In this document: positions 23,809 through 30,257 of the stretch, one piece after another
Layout: every line of letters begins with the position of its first letter
How positions within the stretch are numbered: position 1 is the stretch's first letter
Assembly (NCBI GenBank): GCA_036266975.1
Contig: DATAWZ010000189.1
Coordinates: 1 to 30,257 of the forward strand
Direction: 5' to 3'
Length of the DNA: 30,257 bases
Source: DATAWZ01 sp036266975
GTDB lineage: Bacteria; Actinomycetota; Thermoleophilia; Solirubrobacterales; Solirubrobacteraceae
Made by a program: the position numbers and the translations under genes
The notes under the pieces: model-generated
What the model was told of the DNA's origin: nothing
Databases searched by the model: none
What the model saw: the letters and a program-made list of their open reading frames with translations, nothing else

Positions 23809-25091
23809 CAGCCCTTCCCTCCACCCTCGGTCGCCACGCACGGCGCCGGATACGCATCGTCCTGGATATTGATGCCCGGGAGCTTGGCGCCGTAGCCGCC
23901 GACGCTCTGCGGCGTGACGCCGTACACCATGAAGCGCAGGTAGTTGCCGGTCGAGTCGCCGTACTCGAGCATGCTCTCCCAGTTGCCGAGCATGTTGTGG
24001 ATGTCACACCCGCGCGGCGCGAGGTTGGACAGGATCGGCAGCGACGAGGTCAGCCCGGTGTCGATGTCCGGGAGGGCCGGGTTGATCGTGTCGAGCAGGC
24101 TGAGCGTCGGGTTGGTCGCGTCGTCGAGCAGCTTGAACGTCCCGCCCAGCTCGCGCATCGCCGGCCGCGCGTCGCGCAGGAGCGCCGCGGCCCGCGTGAA
24201 CGACGAGGGCGCCGCGTCCAGCACGGGCAGCGCGTCGTGGCTCAAGGACGACAGCGCCGACAGGAAGGGGTCGGTCTGGCTGAGCGAGTCGCGTGTCGAG
24301 GACAGGTCGTTCGGCGCCTTCTGGAGCGTGCTCGAGAGGCCGTTGCCGGCGACGTAGAAGGGCTGCAGCGCCTGCGCCTCGGGATGGAATCCGGTGGCGA
24401 TGGTCTGGCGCACCGGGTCGGCCGCGGCGGCCGCCCCGTTGCTGTACTGGATGAACCGCCCGGCCGCGCCGGTTCGCGCGGCGATCGCACCGGTGACCTG
24501 GCCGAGGTTGTTCAGCGCGCTGGGCGAGTTCGTGAGGGTGAGGTTGATGTCATCGCCGCGGCCCGCGAAGCCCTCGCCGAGCGCGTTGAGCAGCATCTGC
24601 GCGTGCACGCGCGCCGGCGCGTTCAGCGTGCCCAGGGCTTCGTCGAGCTCGCGCGAGGCGGTGGTCTGGGTCGCGGGAATCACCGCGTTGTTGGGCAGCG
24701 GGGTGCCCTTCGTACCCGGGATCAGGTCGATGTAGTGCACCCCGACCGGGCTGCGCGGGCGGACGACCAGCGTGGTGTCGGACAGCAGCGGCTTGACGCC
24801 CGGCGTGAGCTGCAGGCGCATCTCACCCTCGCCGTTGTGGGCATGCAGGTCGAGCACCTGACCCACCAGGCGCCCGGCGATCCGGACCTGGTTGGTCTGG
24901 GTGAGGTTGTCGGCGTCGTTGAACTGGGCGTACAGGTTGTAGTAGCCGCGCCCCGGAATGTTCTGCGGCGCGTGGTAGCCGATCCAGATGAGCAGTGAGG
25001 CGAACGCGATGCCGAACAGGCCGACGGCGTACATGAACGCCTTGCTCGGCTGGTGGCTGACGGCGCGGCCGCGGCGGTTGAAGACGCTCAT
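23808..25091 (-). CDS. Mce/MlaD family protein (third of six)
   Basis: A 427-residue protein with a membrane anchor (FMYAVGLFGIAFASLLIWIG, ~19-38). The MlaD domain (~50-130) contains QTNQVRIAGRLVGQVLDLHA and VVRPRSPVGVHYIDLIPGTK. A helical region follows, then a C-terminal element with APRGCDIHNMLGNWESMLEY and a second cysteine in DAYPAPCVATEGG. These cysteines could pair in a disulfide outside the membrane. The ATG at 25091 overlaps the previous stop (ATGA). Confidence 0.85.
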   Translation of the reverse strand: MSVFNRRGRAVSHQPSKAFMYAVGLFGIAFASLLIWIGYHAPQNIPGRGYYNLYAQFNDADNLTQTNQVRIAGRLVGQVLDLHAHNGEGEMRLQLTPGVKPLLSDTTLVVRPRSPVGVHYIDLIPGTKGTPLPNNAVIPATQTTASRELDEALGTLNAPARVHAQMLLNALGEGFAGRGDDINLTLTNSPSALNNLGQVTGAIAARTGAAGRFIQYSNGAAAAADPVRQTIATGFHPEAQALQPFYVAGNGLSSTLQKAPNDLSSTRDSLSQTDPFLSALSSLSHDALPVLDAAPSSFTRAAALLRDARPAMRELGGTFKLLDDATNPTLSLLDTINPALPDIDTGLTSSLPILSNLAPRGCDIHNMLGNWESMLEYGDSTGNYLRFMVYGVTPQSVGGYGAKLPGINIQDDAYPAPCVATEGGGKG

Positions 25092-26632
25092 GATCCGAAG
25101 AGGTAGTTCAGGAGCTGGTTGACGCTGTTGGCCTGGGTGGCCTGCGAGCCCGCCGGCGTCGTCGGGGTCGTCGACGTCGGGGTCGTCGCCGGCGTCGCGC
25201 TGTTCGTCGACGAGGAGCCGTGCAGCACGCCGCCGAGCAGCCCGTGTGGTCCGACGAGCAGGCCGGTCACGCCGTTGACCAGACCCTGCACCGACGAGGT
25301 GATCGTGCTCACCGGGGAACTCGGCGTCGAGGTCGGGGCGCTGGTCGTGGTCGTGGTCTGGGTCGTCGGCGCCGTGGCCGTCGGGGTGATGGTGGGCGTC
25401 GTGCGCGAGAGGTGCTTGCGAGCGGTCGATCTGCTGCTCGGCAGGTCGCTCAGGGAGTTGGTCAGGATCTGCGGGTCGGCGATCACGTGGATGCGGAACA
25501 CGTGGCCGATGCTGTCGCGGTCCTGGATCGTGCGGACCCAGGCGCTCATCAGGCCGAGCAGCTGGGCCATCCCGTTGTCGGAGAGCGTGTTGATGTTCGG
25601 TGTGAGGTTCTGCGCGAACGTGTTCAGCCGGTCGACGGTCGGCTTCAACCGGGCGACGATCGGGGAGCCCTCGACGCCGAGGTGGGTGATCGTCGGCGAG
25701 TCGGCCTCGATCGTGGCCAGCGTGCCCTTGGCCGCGGCTTGGAAGCCGGGCAGCGCCTGCAGCGTGGCGGCGAGCGGCGCCGAGGCCTTCCGGAGGTCCT
25801 CGCTGGCCGGGATGAGGTTCGTGGCGGTCGTGCGCAGATAGCCGAGGCTCGTCTGGACCTGGCTGAGCGTCGACGGTGCCGCGCCGAGCGTGCGGCCGAG
25901 CGCGGCGCGGTTGCGCGCGGTGACCGTCAGCGCGGAGTTGGCGCTGCCGATCAGCGTCTGCAGGTCCTTGCGCTTGGTGCTGATCGAGCTGATCACCTGG
26001 TCGGAGTTGGTGATCAGGCTCTTCAGAGTCTGATCCTGGGCGGCGATCTCGCCGACGACCTGGTTGGTCTGGTCCAGGGCCGGCGGCAGGTCGGTCAGCG
26101 TCGTGTTGAAGTTCGTCCCCTGGCCGTCCAGGCCGACGCCCGCCTCGTTGATCAGCAGCCGCAGCGAGGCCCGCACATCGGGCTGCAGGACGTTGAGCAC
26201 GTCGTCGATCTCGACCGGGTAGCTCGTGCGCGAGACCGGGATGGTCGAACCCGACCGCAGCGGCTTGCTGAGGTTGCCGACGTTGAGGTCCACGTACTTC
26301 TCACCGAGCAGGTTGGCCGGGCGGACCGCGGCGCTCGCCCCCTGGCCGATCGGCGCGCCGTCGCTGCCCATGGCGAGCTTGAGCTGCGCGACGTCCTGGC
26401 CGCCGACCTTGATCAGGTTCAGTGACGCAACCTCGCCGCCGGCGACGCCGCCGATCTTCACGTCGGAGTCCTTGATGATCCCGTCCGAGTTGTAGAAGTC
26501 GGCGTAGATGATGTACTTGTGTTGGCTTCGGAAGAAGACGAACCAGATGAACAGGCCGACGAGGGCGACGATGCCGATCGCCACGGCCCAGTTGGCGCGC
26601 TCGCGCCCGCTCATGTCCAGCGCGCGCCTCAT
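25088..26632 (-). CDS. Mce/MlaD family protein (second of six), Thr/Pro-rich tail
   Basis: A 514-residue protein. The start ATG at 26632 overlaps the previous stop (ATGA); the longer open frame upstream is inside the first Mce gene. The anchor (WAVAIGIVALVGLFIWFVFF) is followed by the MlaD domain (~35-120) with DSDVKIGGVAGGEVASLNLI and VRPANLLGEKYVDLNVGNLS, and a helical region (~130-370). The C-terminal ~105 residues are a Thr/Ser/Pro-rich low-complexity segment (ATAPTTQTTTTTSAPTSTPS) with an inserted hydrophobic stretch SSVQGLVNGVTGLLVGPHGL and a final NSVNQLLNYLFGS helix. The tail resembles that of the fourth Mce protein and may be glycosylated; that is an inference. Confidence 0.85.
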   Translation of the reverse strand: MRRALDMSGRERANWAVAIGIVALVGLFIWFVFFRSQHKYIIYADFYNSDGIIKDSDVKIGGVAGGEVASLNLIKVGGQDVAQLKLAMGSDGAPIGQGASAAVRPANLLGEKYVDLNVGNLSKPLRSGSTIPVSRTSYPVEIDDVLNVLQPDVRASLRLLINEAGVGLDGQGTNFNTTLTDLPPALDQTNQVVGEIAAQDQTLKSLITNSDQVISSISTKRKDLQTLIGSANSALTVTARNRAALGRTLGAAPSTLSQVQTSLGYLRTTATNLIPASEDLRKASAPLAATLQALPGFQAAAKGTLATIEADSPTITHLGVEGSPIVARLKPTVDRLNTFAQNLTPNINTLSDNGMAQLLGLMSAWVRTIQDRDSIGHVFRIHVIADPQILTNSLSDLPSSRSTARKHLSRTTPTITPTATAPTTQTTTTTSAPTSTPSSPVSTITSSVQGLVNGVTGLLVGPHGLLGGVLHGSSSTNSATPATTPTSTTPTTPAGSQATQANSVNQLLNYLFGS

Positions 26633-27975
26633 CCGTTCGTCCCCGTCTCCGGGTCGTCGGCCGGGTTCAGGCTGTTGGGCCCGATGCCGCACTGCGGCTC
26701 GAACCACACCTGGTTGCCCTCCTGGTTGCCCATGCCGGGCGGACGCGGCAGCGCGTACACCTGACCGCTGATCGAGTCGTACTCGGCCGGAGTGATGCCC
26801 ACGTACGAGTTCACCGAGCTCGTCCCCTCGGGGGCGTCGGCTCGCGCGTAGTGCGAGAAGGAGTCGTAGCCCTCGGTGAACGAGGCCCAGTTGGACAGGA
26901 AGCCCGCGGTCTCCGGCGCGTAGGGGCGCAGGCAGGCCATCATCGGCGCGAACTTGGTCAGCGCGGGCGCGAGCGAGTTCATGAATGGCACGCCGGTGTT
27001 CAGGAAGTCGCTGATCTCGGGCGAGGCGGCGGTGCCGGTCCGCACCGCGGCGACCGCGTCCGGAACCGTCTCGCGCAGCGTGCGCAGGGCGGGCTGTAGC
27101 TGCTGGGAGAGCGGAACGAGCTGCTTGGCGCCGGGCGCGAGGTCATGCATCAGCGGAGTCAGGTAGCCGATGCTCGTGTCGAGCCGGTTGAAGGTGCTCT
27201 GCGCGCGCGTGAGCGTCGGCGCGAAACCGGAGATCGAGGCCTGCGTGTTGGCGGTGCGCTGCGCGAAGACGTTGAAGGTGGTGGCCGTGACGCCGAGCAG
27301 CGCCTCGATCTGGGCCTGGTTGGCCGCGAGCTTGGTCGTCACCGCGTCGCCGGTCGAGACGAGCTGGCCGAGCGCGGCCTTGTCGGCGCTCAGGTCGCCC
27401 ATGAAGCCGGCGATCGAGGTCAGCCCGCCGGGCGTGGCCGCGAGGCCCTTGCCGAGGTCCGCTTCGTGGCCGGCGAACGAGTTGTTCACGTTGGTCGCCA
27501 TCTGCTGCATGGCCGTGCGCGTGGAAGTGTTGAACACGTCGAAGAACTTGTCGAACTCGACCGTGCTCTCGGTGTCGTTCACCGGGATGATCCCGTTGTT
27601 CGGGATGGTCGGCGCGCTCGATGGGCCCGGGGTGATGTCGATCTCGCGCGTACCGTTGCCGATCGTCGTGCCGAAGCGCAGGTCGGCGATCGTGCCCCGG
27701 TGCAGGGGATAGAACTGGTGGTTGCTGATCCCGATCGTCACGTCGGCGATGCCGTCGTTGACCGCGATGCCCCCGACCTTGCCGATGTCGATGCCGTTGG
27801 CCTTGACGTCCTCGCCGCTGTACAGGTTCACGGCGGCCTGGAACTCGGCCTTGACGTGGTAGGACTGCGTGCGCGTGGTGTACACCCAGTACGCAAAGAG
27901 TCCGAACAGGACCACCGCGAGGACCACGAGGGGCCGCGTCACGATCCCGCGAACGAATTCCTTTAGCGCGTACAC
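26629..27975 (-). CDS. Mce/MlaD family protein (first of six)
   Basis: A 448-residue protein with an anchor (TRPLVVLAVVLFGLFAYWVY, ~13-32). The MlaD domain (~38-118) includes SGEDVKANGIDIGKVGGIAV and LRFGTTIGNGTREIDITPGP, followed by a helical region (~140-340). The C-terminal element contains MMACLRPYAPETAGFLSNWA and a late Cys in FEPQCGIGPNSLNP; it aligns by eye with the C-W-Cys layout of the third Mce protein. The GTG at 27975 has GGGAG close upstream. A 206-bp leader separates it from the permease genes, unlike the overlapping junctions after it. Confidence 0.85.
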   Translation of the reverse strand: MYALKEFVRGIVTRPLVVLAVVLFGLFAYWVYTTRTQSYHVKAEFQAAVNLYSGEDVKANGIDIGKVGGIAVNDGIADVTIGISNHQFYPLHRGTIADLRFGTTIGNGTREIDITPGPSSAPTIPNNGIIPVNDTESTVEFDKFFDVFNTSTRTAMQQMATNVNNSFAGHEADLGKGLAATPGGLTSIAGFMGDLSADKAALGQLVSTGDAVTTKLAANQAQIEALLGVTATTFNVFAQRTANTQASISGFAPTLTRAQSTFNRLDTSIGYLTPLMHDLAPGAKQLVPLSQQLQPALRTLRETVPDAVAAVRTGTAASPEISDFLNTGVPFMNSLAPALTKFAPMMACLRPYAPETAGFLSNWASFTEGYDSFSHYARADAPEGTSSVNSYVGITPAEYDSISGQVYALPRPPGMGNQEGNQVWFEPQCGIGPNSLNPADDPETGTNG

Positions 27976-28056
27976 CCTCTCCCTTGTCCTTCCCTGCCGT
28001 CGTTGTGTCTTTCGTCGTCCGTGCCGGGGGGTTCCCTAGGCCCCTGCCCGAACACT

Positions 28057-28083
28057 CTTATGCATCTCTGCGGAACTTGTCAA
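28057..28083 (-). promoter_or_regulatory. Candidate internal promoter before the first Mce gene
   Basis: On the minus strand, TTGACA (28083-28078) is followed after 15 bases by CATAAG (28062-28057), a 4/6 match to the -10 consensus. It would give a 5' leader of roughly 75 bases to the GTG at 27975. It lies in the 206-bp gap 27976-28181, which otherwise holds no open frame I can support; the minus-strand frame there is a shadow of the permease region. Confidence 0.35.
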
Positions 28084-28181
28084 CCGAGAACCGCACCCGG
28101 CGCGATTCCCGCAAAACGCCGACGCCGCACAGCGCCTGCCGTTCACTTCCCTTCTGCAAACCGTTGCGTGAGCCCGACCCG

Positions 28182-29045
28182 TCAGCCTCCTGCGGGGATG
28201 TTGGGATTCAGGCCCCAGAAGATCATCGTCAACAGAGAACCGGTGACGTGGATCTGTACGAGGTTGAGGATCATCGATCTTGCGGTCGCTGTTCCCACCC
28301 CTACGGGGCCACCCTTCGCTCGGTACCCGTAGTACAAGCCCACGAGCACGATCAGGGTCCCCGAGACCATGCACTTCACTTCCATATACAGGAAGTCCAT
28401 CGGGGTGTTCGCGGACCAGTGGATCAGCTCCCAGCCGCCCTTCGATACCTCGTGGATCTGCACCACTATCACGAAGTAGTCCGCAAGGAAGTGGAATCCA
28501 CACCCGACGATTATCAACCACGGGAACGTGATCCACGCGGCCATCAGCCGCGTCCCGACGATGTAGCGCATCGGGTTGATTCCCATCGTCTCCATGGCGT
28601 CGATCTCGTCGTTGATGCGCATCGAGCCGACCTCGGCGACCAAGCCGCAGCCGACCTTGGCCGCGACTATGTAACCCCACATGTAGGGGACACACTCGCG
28701 GACCGCGCACCACCCGGTGAAGATCCCGGAGTACGCCGTGGCGCCGTAGCCGCGGAGCACGTAGTCCGCCTCGGTGGCGCACTCGAGCCCCATGACGAAC
28801 TCCATGAACCAGATGACCAGCGCCGACCCGACGATGAGGATGCCGGCCTGGCGGAAGATCTCCGCCGCGTAACGCCAGACCCCTCGGAGCTCGAGCAGCG
28901 TGCGGCCGGTGAAGGCCGCCAGCTCGCCCGTCTCACTGAGGAAGTCGCCGAGGGGGCCCGTGAAGTTGCCCCATGCCTCCTGTGCGGCGCCGGGCCGTTC
29001 GCCCGGCTCCCGCAAACGGGAAGGGCGGAATGGTGATGCCTCCAT
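28182..29045 (-). CDS. MlaE/YrbE family ABC permease (second)
   Basis: A 287-residue integral membrane protein of the MlaE/YrbE family (PF02405), the permease of Mce/Mla-type lipid ABC transporters. After a ~60-residue cytoplasmic N-terminus come membrane segments such as AGILIVGSALVIWFMEFVM, the family motif NDEIDAMETMGINPMRYIVG (the E-x-D-A-x-x-x-M-G-x-x-P loop that contacts the ATPase), and late helices WLIIVGCGFHFLADYFVIVV and MVSGTLIVLVGLYYGYRAKG. The ATG at 29045 is 12 bp after the first permease gene. The ribosome binding site is a G-rich GGGGGGCGGAG close to the start. It should pair with the first permease as a heterodimer. Confidence 0.88.
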   Translation of the reverse strand: MEASPFRPSRLREPGERPGAAQEAWGNFTGPLGDFLSETGELAAFTGRTLLELRGVWRYAAEIFRQAGILIVGSALVIWFMEFVMGLECATEADYVLRGYGATAYSGIFTGWCAVRECVPYMWGYIVAAKVGCGLVAEVGSMRINDEIDAMETMGINPMRYIVGTRLMAAWITFPWLIIVGCGFHFLADYFVIVVQIHEVSKGGWELIHWSANTPMDFLYMEVKCMVSGTLIVLVGLYYGYRAKGGPVGVGTATARSMILNLVQIHVTGSLLTMIFWGLNPNIPAGG

Positions 29046-29057
29046 AGCTCCGCCCCC

Positions 29058-29933
29058 CTAGTGTAGGTTGCCGGTTTCGGGATACGCGGCAAGCATCGTG
29101 GTGGTGAACATGTAGTTGAACACCCAGATGCCCGCGAAGGCGATCACGACGCCCTGGTTGACGGCGCGACCGACCCCTTCGGCGCCGCCCTTGACGTTCA
29201 TGCCCTTGTAGCACATGACGACGCCGATGATGAAGCCGAACAGGCTCGTCTTGATCACGCTGCCCAAGAGGTCCGGCATCGTGAAGTTCGACGTGAACGT
29301 CGCCAGGTAGCCGGCGGTGCTCGTGTTCTTGAAGCACATCACGGCGGCAATCCAGCCACCGAAGACCCCGAACACGATCGCGATGAGGTTCATCGCGGCC
29401 GTGGTCAGGCCGAGCGCGAGGAAGCGCGGCGCGACGATCGTCCGCACCGGGTCGAGCCCGAGGACCGCGAGGGCATCGAGCTCCTCACGTACCTTGCGGG
29501 CGCCGAGGTCGGCGCAGATGGCGGTACCGCCGATCCCCGCGACGCACATTCCGTTGATCCACGGCGCGAACTCGCGCACCGAGGCCATCACGAAGAATGC
29601 GCCGAGACGGTCTACGGTTCCGAAGATGTAGGTGATGTTGCCGCCCTGCAGGCCGGGTGCCCCCAGCCCGAAGAACGTCGTGGAGAGCATCACCGGCAGC
29701 GTGCAGCGCTTGACGATGAGCCAGCTCTCCTCGATGAAGTCGTACTTCCAGGTGAAGGGCGGAGTGACGCAAGCCACCATCGCCTGGACGCAGAGGATCA
29801 TCATCCCTGCGATCTGCTGGAGCGCGTCGCCCGTGGCGTCTATCGGCCGCGGGCCACCGGTCTTGGGCTTCCCCCGTACGGGAGGAGGCGCAAGGACCCG
29901 GTCTGGGGCGAGCCCTACTTGTGGGGTTGCCAT
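29058..29933 (-). CDS. MlaE/YrbE family ABC permease (first)
   Basis: A 291-residue permease of the same family. Seen are ARKVREELDALAVLGLDPVR (the E-E-x-D-A-L-x-x-L-G-x-D-P coupling loop), membrane segments such as MNLIAIVFGVFGGWIAAVMC and TSLFGFIIGVVMCYKGMNVK, and the late VVIAFAGIWVFNYMFTTTML helix. The ATG at 29933 (MATPQVG) is preferred; AGGGAG lies 11 bases upstream, somewhat far. An in-frame ATG at 29996 lies inside a GC hairpin and has no ribosome binding site. The gene follows the ATPase across a 183-bp gap containing a palindrome, unusual for an otherwise tightly packed operon. Confidence 0.88.
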   Translation of the reverse strand: MATPQVGLAPDRVLAPPPVRGKPKTGGPRPIDATGDALQQIAGMMILCVQAMVACVTPPFTWKYDFIEESWLIVKRCTLPVMLSTTFFGLGAPGLQGGNITYIFGTVDRLGAFFVMASVREFAPWINGMCVAGIGGTAICADLGARKVREELDALAVLGLDPVRTIVAPRFLALGLTTAAMNLIAIVFGVFGGWIAAVMCFKNTSTAGYLATFTSNFTMPDLLGSVIKTSLFGFIIGVVMCYKGMNVKGGAEGVGRAVNQGVVIAFAGIWVFNYMFTTTMLAAYPETGNLH

Positions 29934-29949
29934 TGGTTTCAGTACTCCC

Positions 29950-29971
29950 TGGGTTTCATCGATGAAATCCA
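29950..29971. promoter_or_regulatory. Near-perfect palindrome, possible operator
   Basis: The stretch 29950-29971 is an 11+11 palindrome with one mismatched pair; its core TTTCATCGATGAAA (29954-29967) is perfect. It sits 17 bases upstream of the first permease start and abuts the AGGGAG ribosome binding site. The size and symmetry fit a dimeric repressor site (TetR or GntR type), but no regulator gene is adjacent. As RNA it could also fold and mask the ribosome binding site. Confidence 0.45.
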
Positions 29972-29986
29972 AGAGGACCACCGGGC

Positions 29987-30005
29987 GGCCCCGCATAGCG
30001 GGGCC
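29987..30005 (-). promoter_or_regulatory. GC-rich hairpin between ATPase and permease genes
   Basis: GGCCCCGC (29987-29994) and GCGGGGCC (29998-30005) form a perfect 8-bp stem with a 3-base loop. No T-tract follows on the minus strand. It could be a partial terminator, an attenuator or an mRNA-stabilising structure between the ATPase and permease parts of the operon. Confidence 0.45.
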
Positions 30006-30093
30006 CCGCAGACCCTCTCGGCGTTGGTGATGCTGATCGTTTCGAGCAAGTTCGTATATCCCCCGGAGGGACCAGGTGCCTCCACCGTTCGGT

Positions 30094-30139
30094 CTACTCC
30101 ATTCCGGGCGGCTCCTCTACTCCATCCCGAGCGGGCCCT
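30094..30139. repeat. Tandem 23-bp repeat at the 3' end of the ATPase gene
   Basis: Two adjacent 23-bp units, 30094-30116 and 30117-30139, match at 19 of 23 positions. On the minus strand both end in ATGGAGTAG, so the last codons and stop of the ATPase gene are copied once after the real stop. 23 bp is not a multiple of 3, so the second copy is out of frame and untranslated. Confidence 0.5.
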
Positions 30140-30257
30140 CCGGCTGGCCGCCCAGGAACTGACGGACGAACGGGTTCTCGGAGGCGAACATCTGCGGCGC
30201 ATCGCCCGCCTCCACGATCCGGCCCTTCCACAGCACCGCGATGTACTCGCCGATACG
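30117..30257 (-). CDS. Mce/Mla-type ABC transporter ATPase, C-terminal fragment
   Basis: Only the last 46 residues are in the window; the gene continues beyond its right edge. They read RIGEYIAVLWKGRIVEAGDA, PQMFASENPFVRQFLGGQPE and GPLGME, then TAG at 30119-30117. This is the characteristic ending of MlaF/Mkl-like ATPases, after the H-loop: the segment V-L-x-x-G-R-I-V-E-x-G followed by a short helix and N-P-F-V-R-Q-F. The Walker motifs lie outside the window. It is the natural energy-coupling partner of the two permeases immediately downstream. Confidence 0.85.
   Translation of the reverse strand, partial: RIGEYIAVLWKGRIVEAGDAPQMFASENPFVRQFLGGQPEGPLGME

Noticed and set aside
28036..28782. 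248-codon minus-strand frame spanning the gap before the first Mce gene
   Set aside because: It overlaps the second permease in another frame and shows no domain; the permease frame is clearly the coding one.
29934..29996. Longer N-terminus for the first permease starting at ATG 29996
   Set aside because: The codon lies inside a GC hairpin with no ribosome binding site; the ATG at 29933 gives the usual family length.
1..30257. CRISPR arrays, tRNA or rRNA genes, insertion sequences
   Set aside because: No regularly spaced repeats, no cloverleaf or rRNA-like stretch and no transposase-like frame were seen on reading both strands.

Overview
This is a GC-rich bacterial window. Gene content points to an actinobacterium, probably from the Thermoleophilia/Solirubrobacterales: six consecutive Mce genes behind two YrbE/MlaE permeases, an SCP2-fold protein, a LuxR regulator and many GTG starts. 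The lineage is an inference from gene content, since no rRNA is present. I found no tRNA, rRNA, CRISPR array or insertion sequence. No gene-free stretch exceeds 300 bases; the longest is 206 bp, between the second YrbE gene and the first Mce gene.

Left part (1-9200) is a mosaic of short units. A GAF/LuxR regulator and an SCP2 lipid-binding protein are followed by three stem-loops. Next come a small hypothetical gene, divergent from an R2-like di-iron ferritin-fold protein, and a sigma-region-2-only protein. After these lies a luciferase-like monooxygenase relic with a missing N-terminus and an in-frame amber codon. Then come a short coiled-coil protein, a membrane protein, a secreted alpha/beta hydrolase paired with an isoprenylcysteine-methyltransferase-like membrane protein, a coupled DUF2892/zinc-ribbon pair and an SRPBCC protein.

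Middle part (9194-14810): a minus-strand four-gene operon encodes a FAD disulfide oxidoreductase, a radical SAM protein, a CDP-alcohol phosphatidyltransferase and a fused DUF2064 (CofC-like) plus family 2 glycosyltransferase. The last three genes overlap by 4 bp. This looks like a dedicated biosynthetic route whose product I cannot name, and it is the best candidate here for an undescribed pathway. A DedA gene diverges from it.

Right part (14741-30257, minus strand) is a lipid transport operon. In transcription order it holds the C-terminus of an ABC ATPase (cut by the window edge), two YrbE/MlaE permeases, six Mce/MlaD proteins with overlapping stop/start codons, an MMPL/RND transporter, a polytopic membrane protein, an unrecognised soluble protein and a COG4315-type lipoprotein. 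The ATPase and permeases would power the transporter, the six Mce proteins would form the extracytoplasmic conduit, and the MMPL protein and three downstream products are candidate accessories. A near-perfect palindrome and a GC hairpin lie between the ATPase and first permease, and a TTGACA-type element lies before the first Mce gene; both suggest differential control inside the operon.
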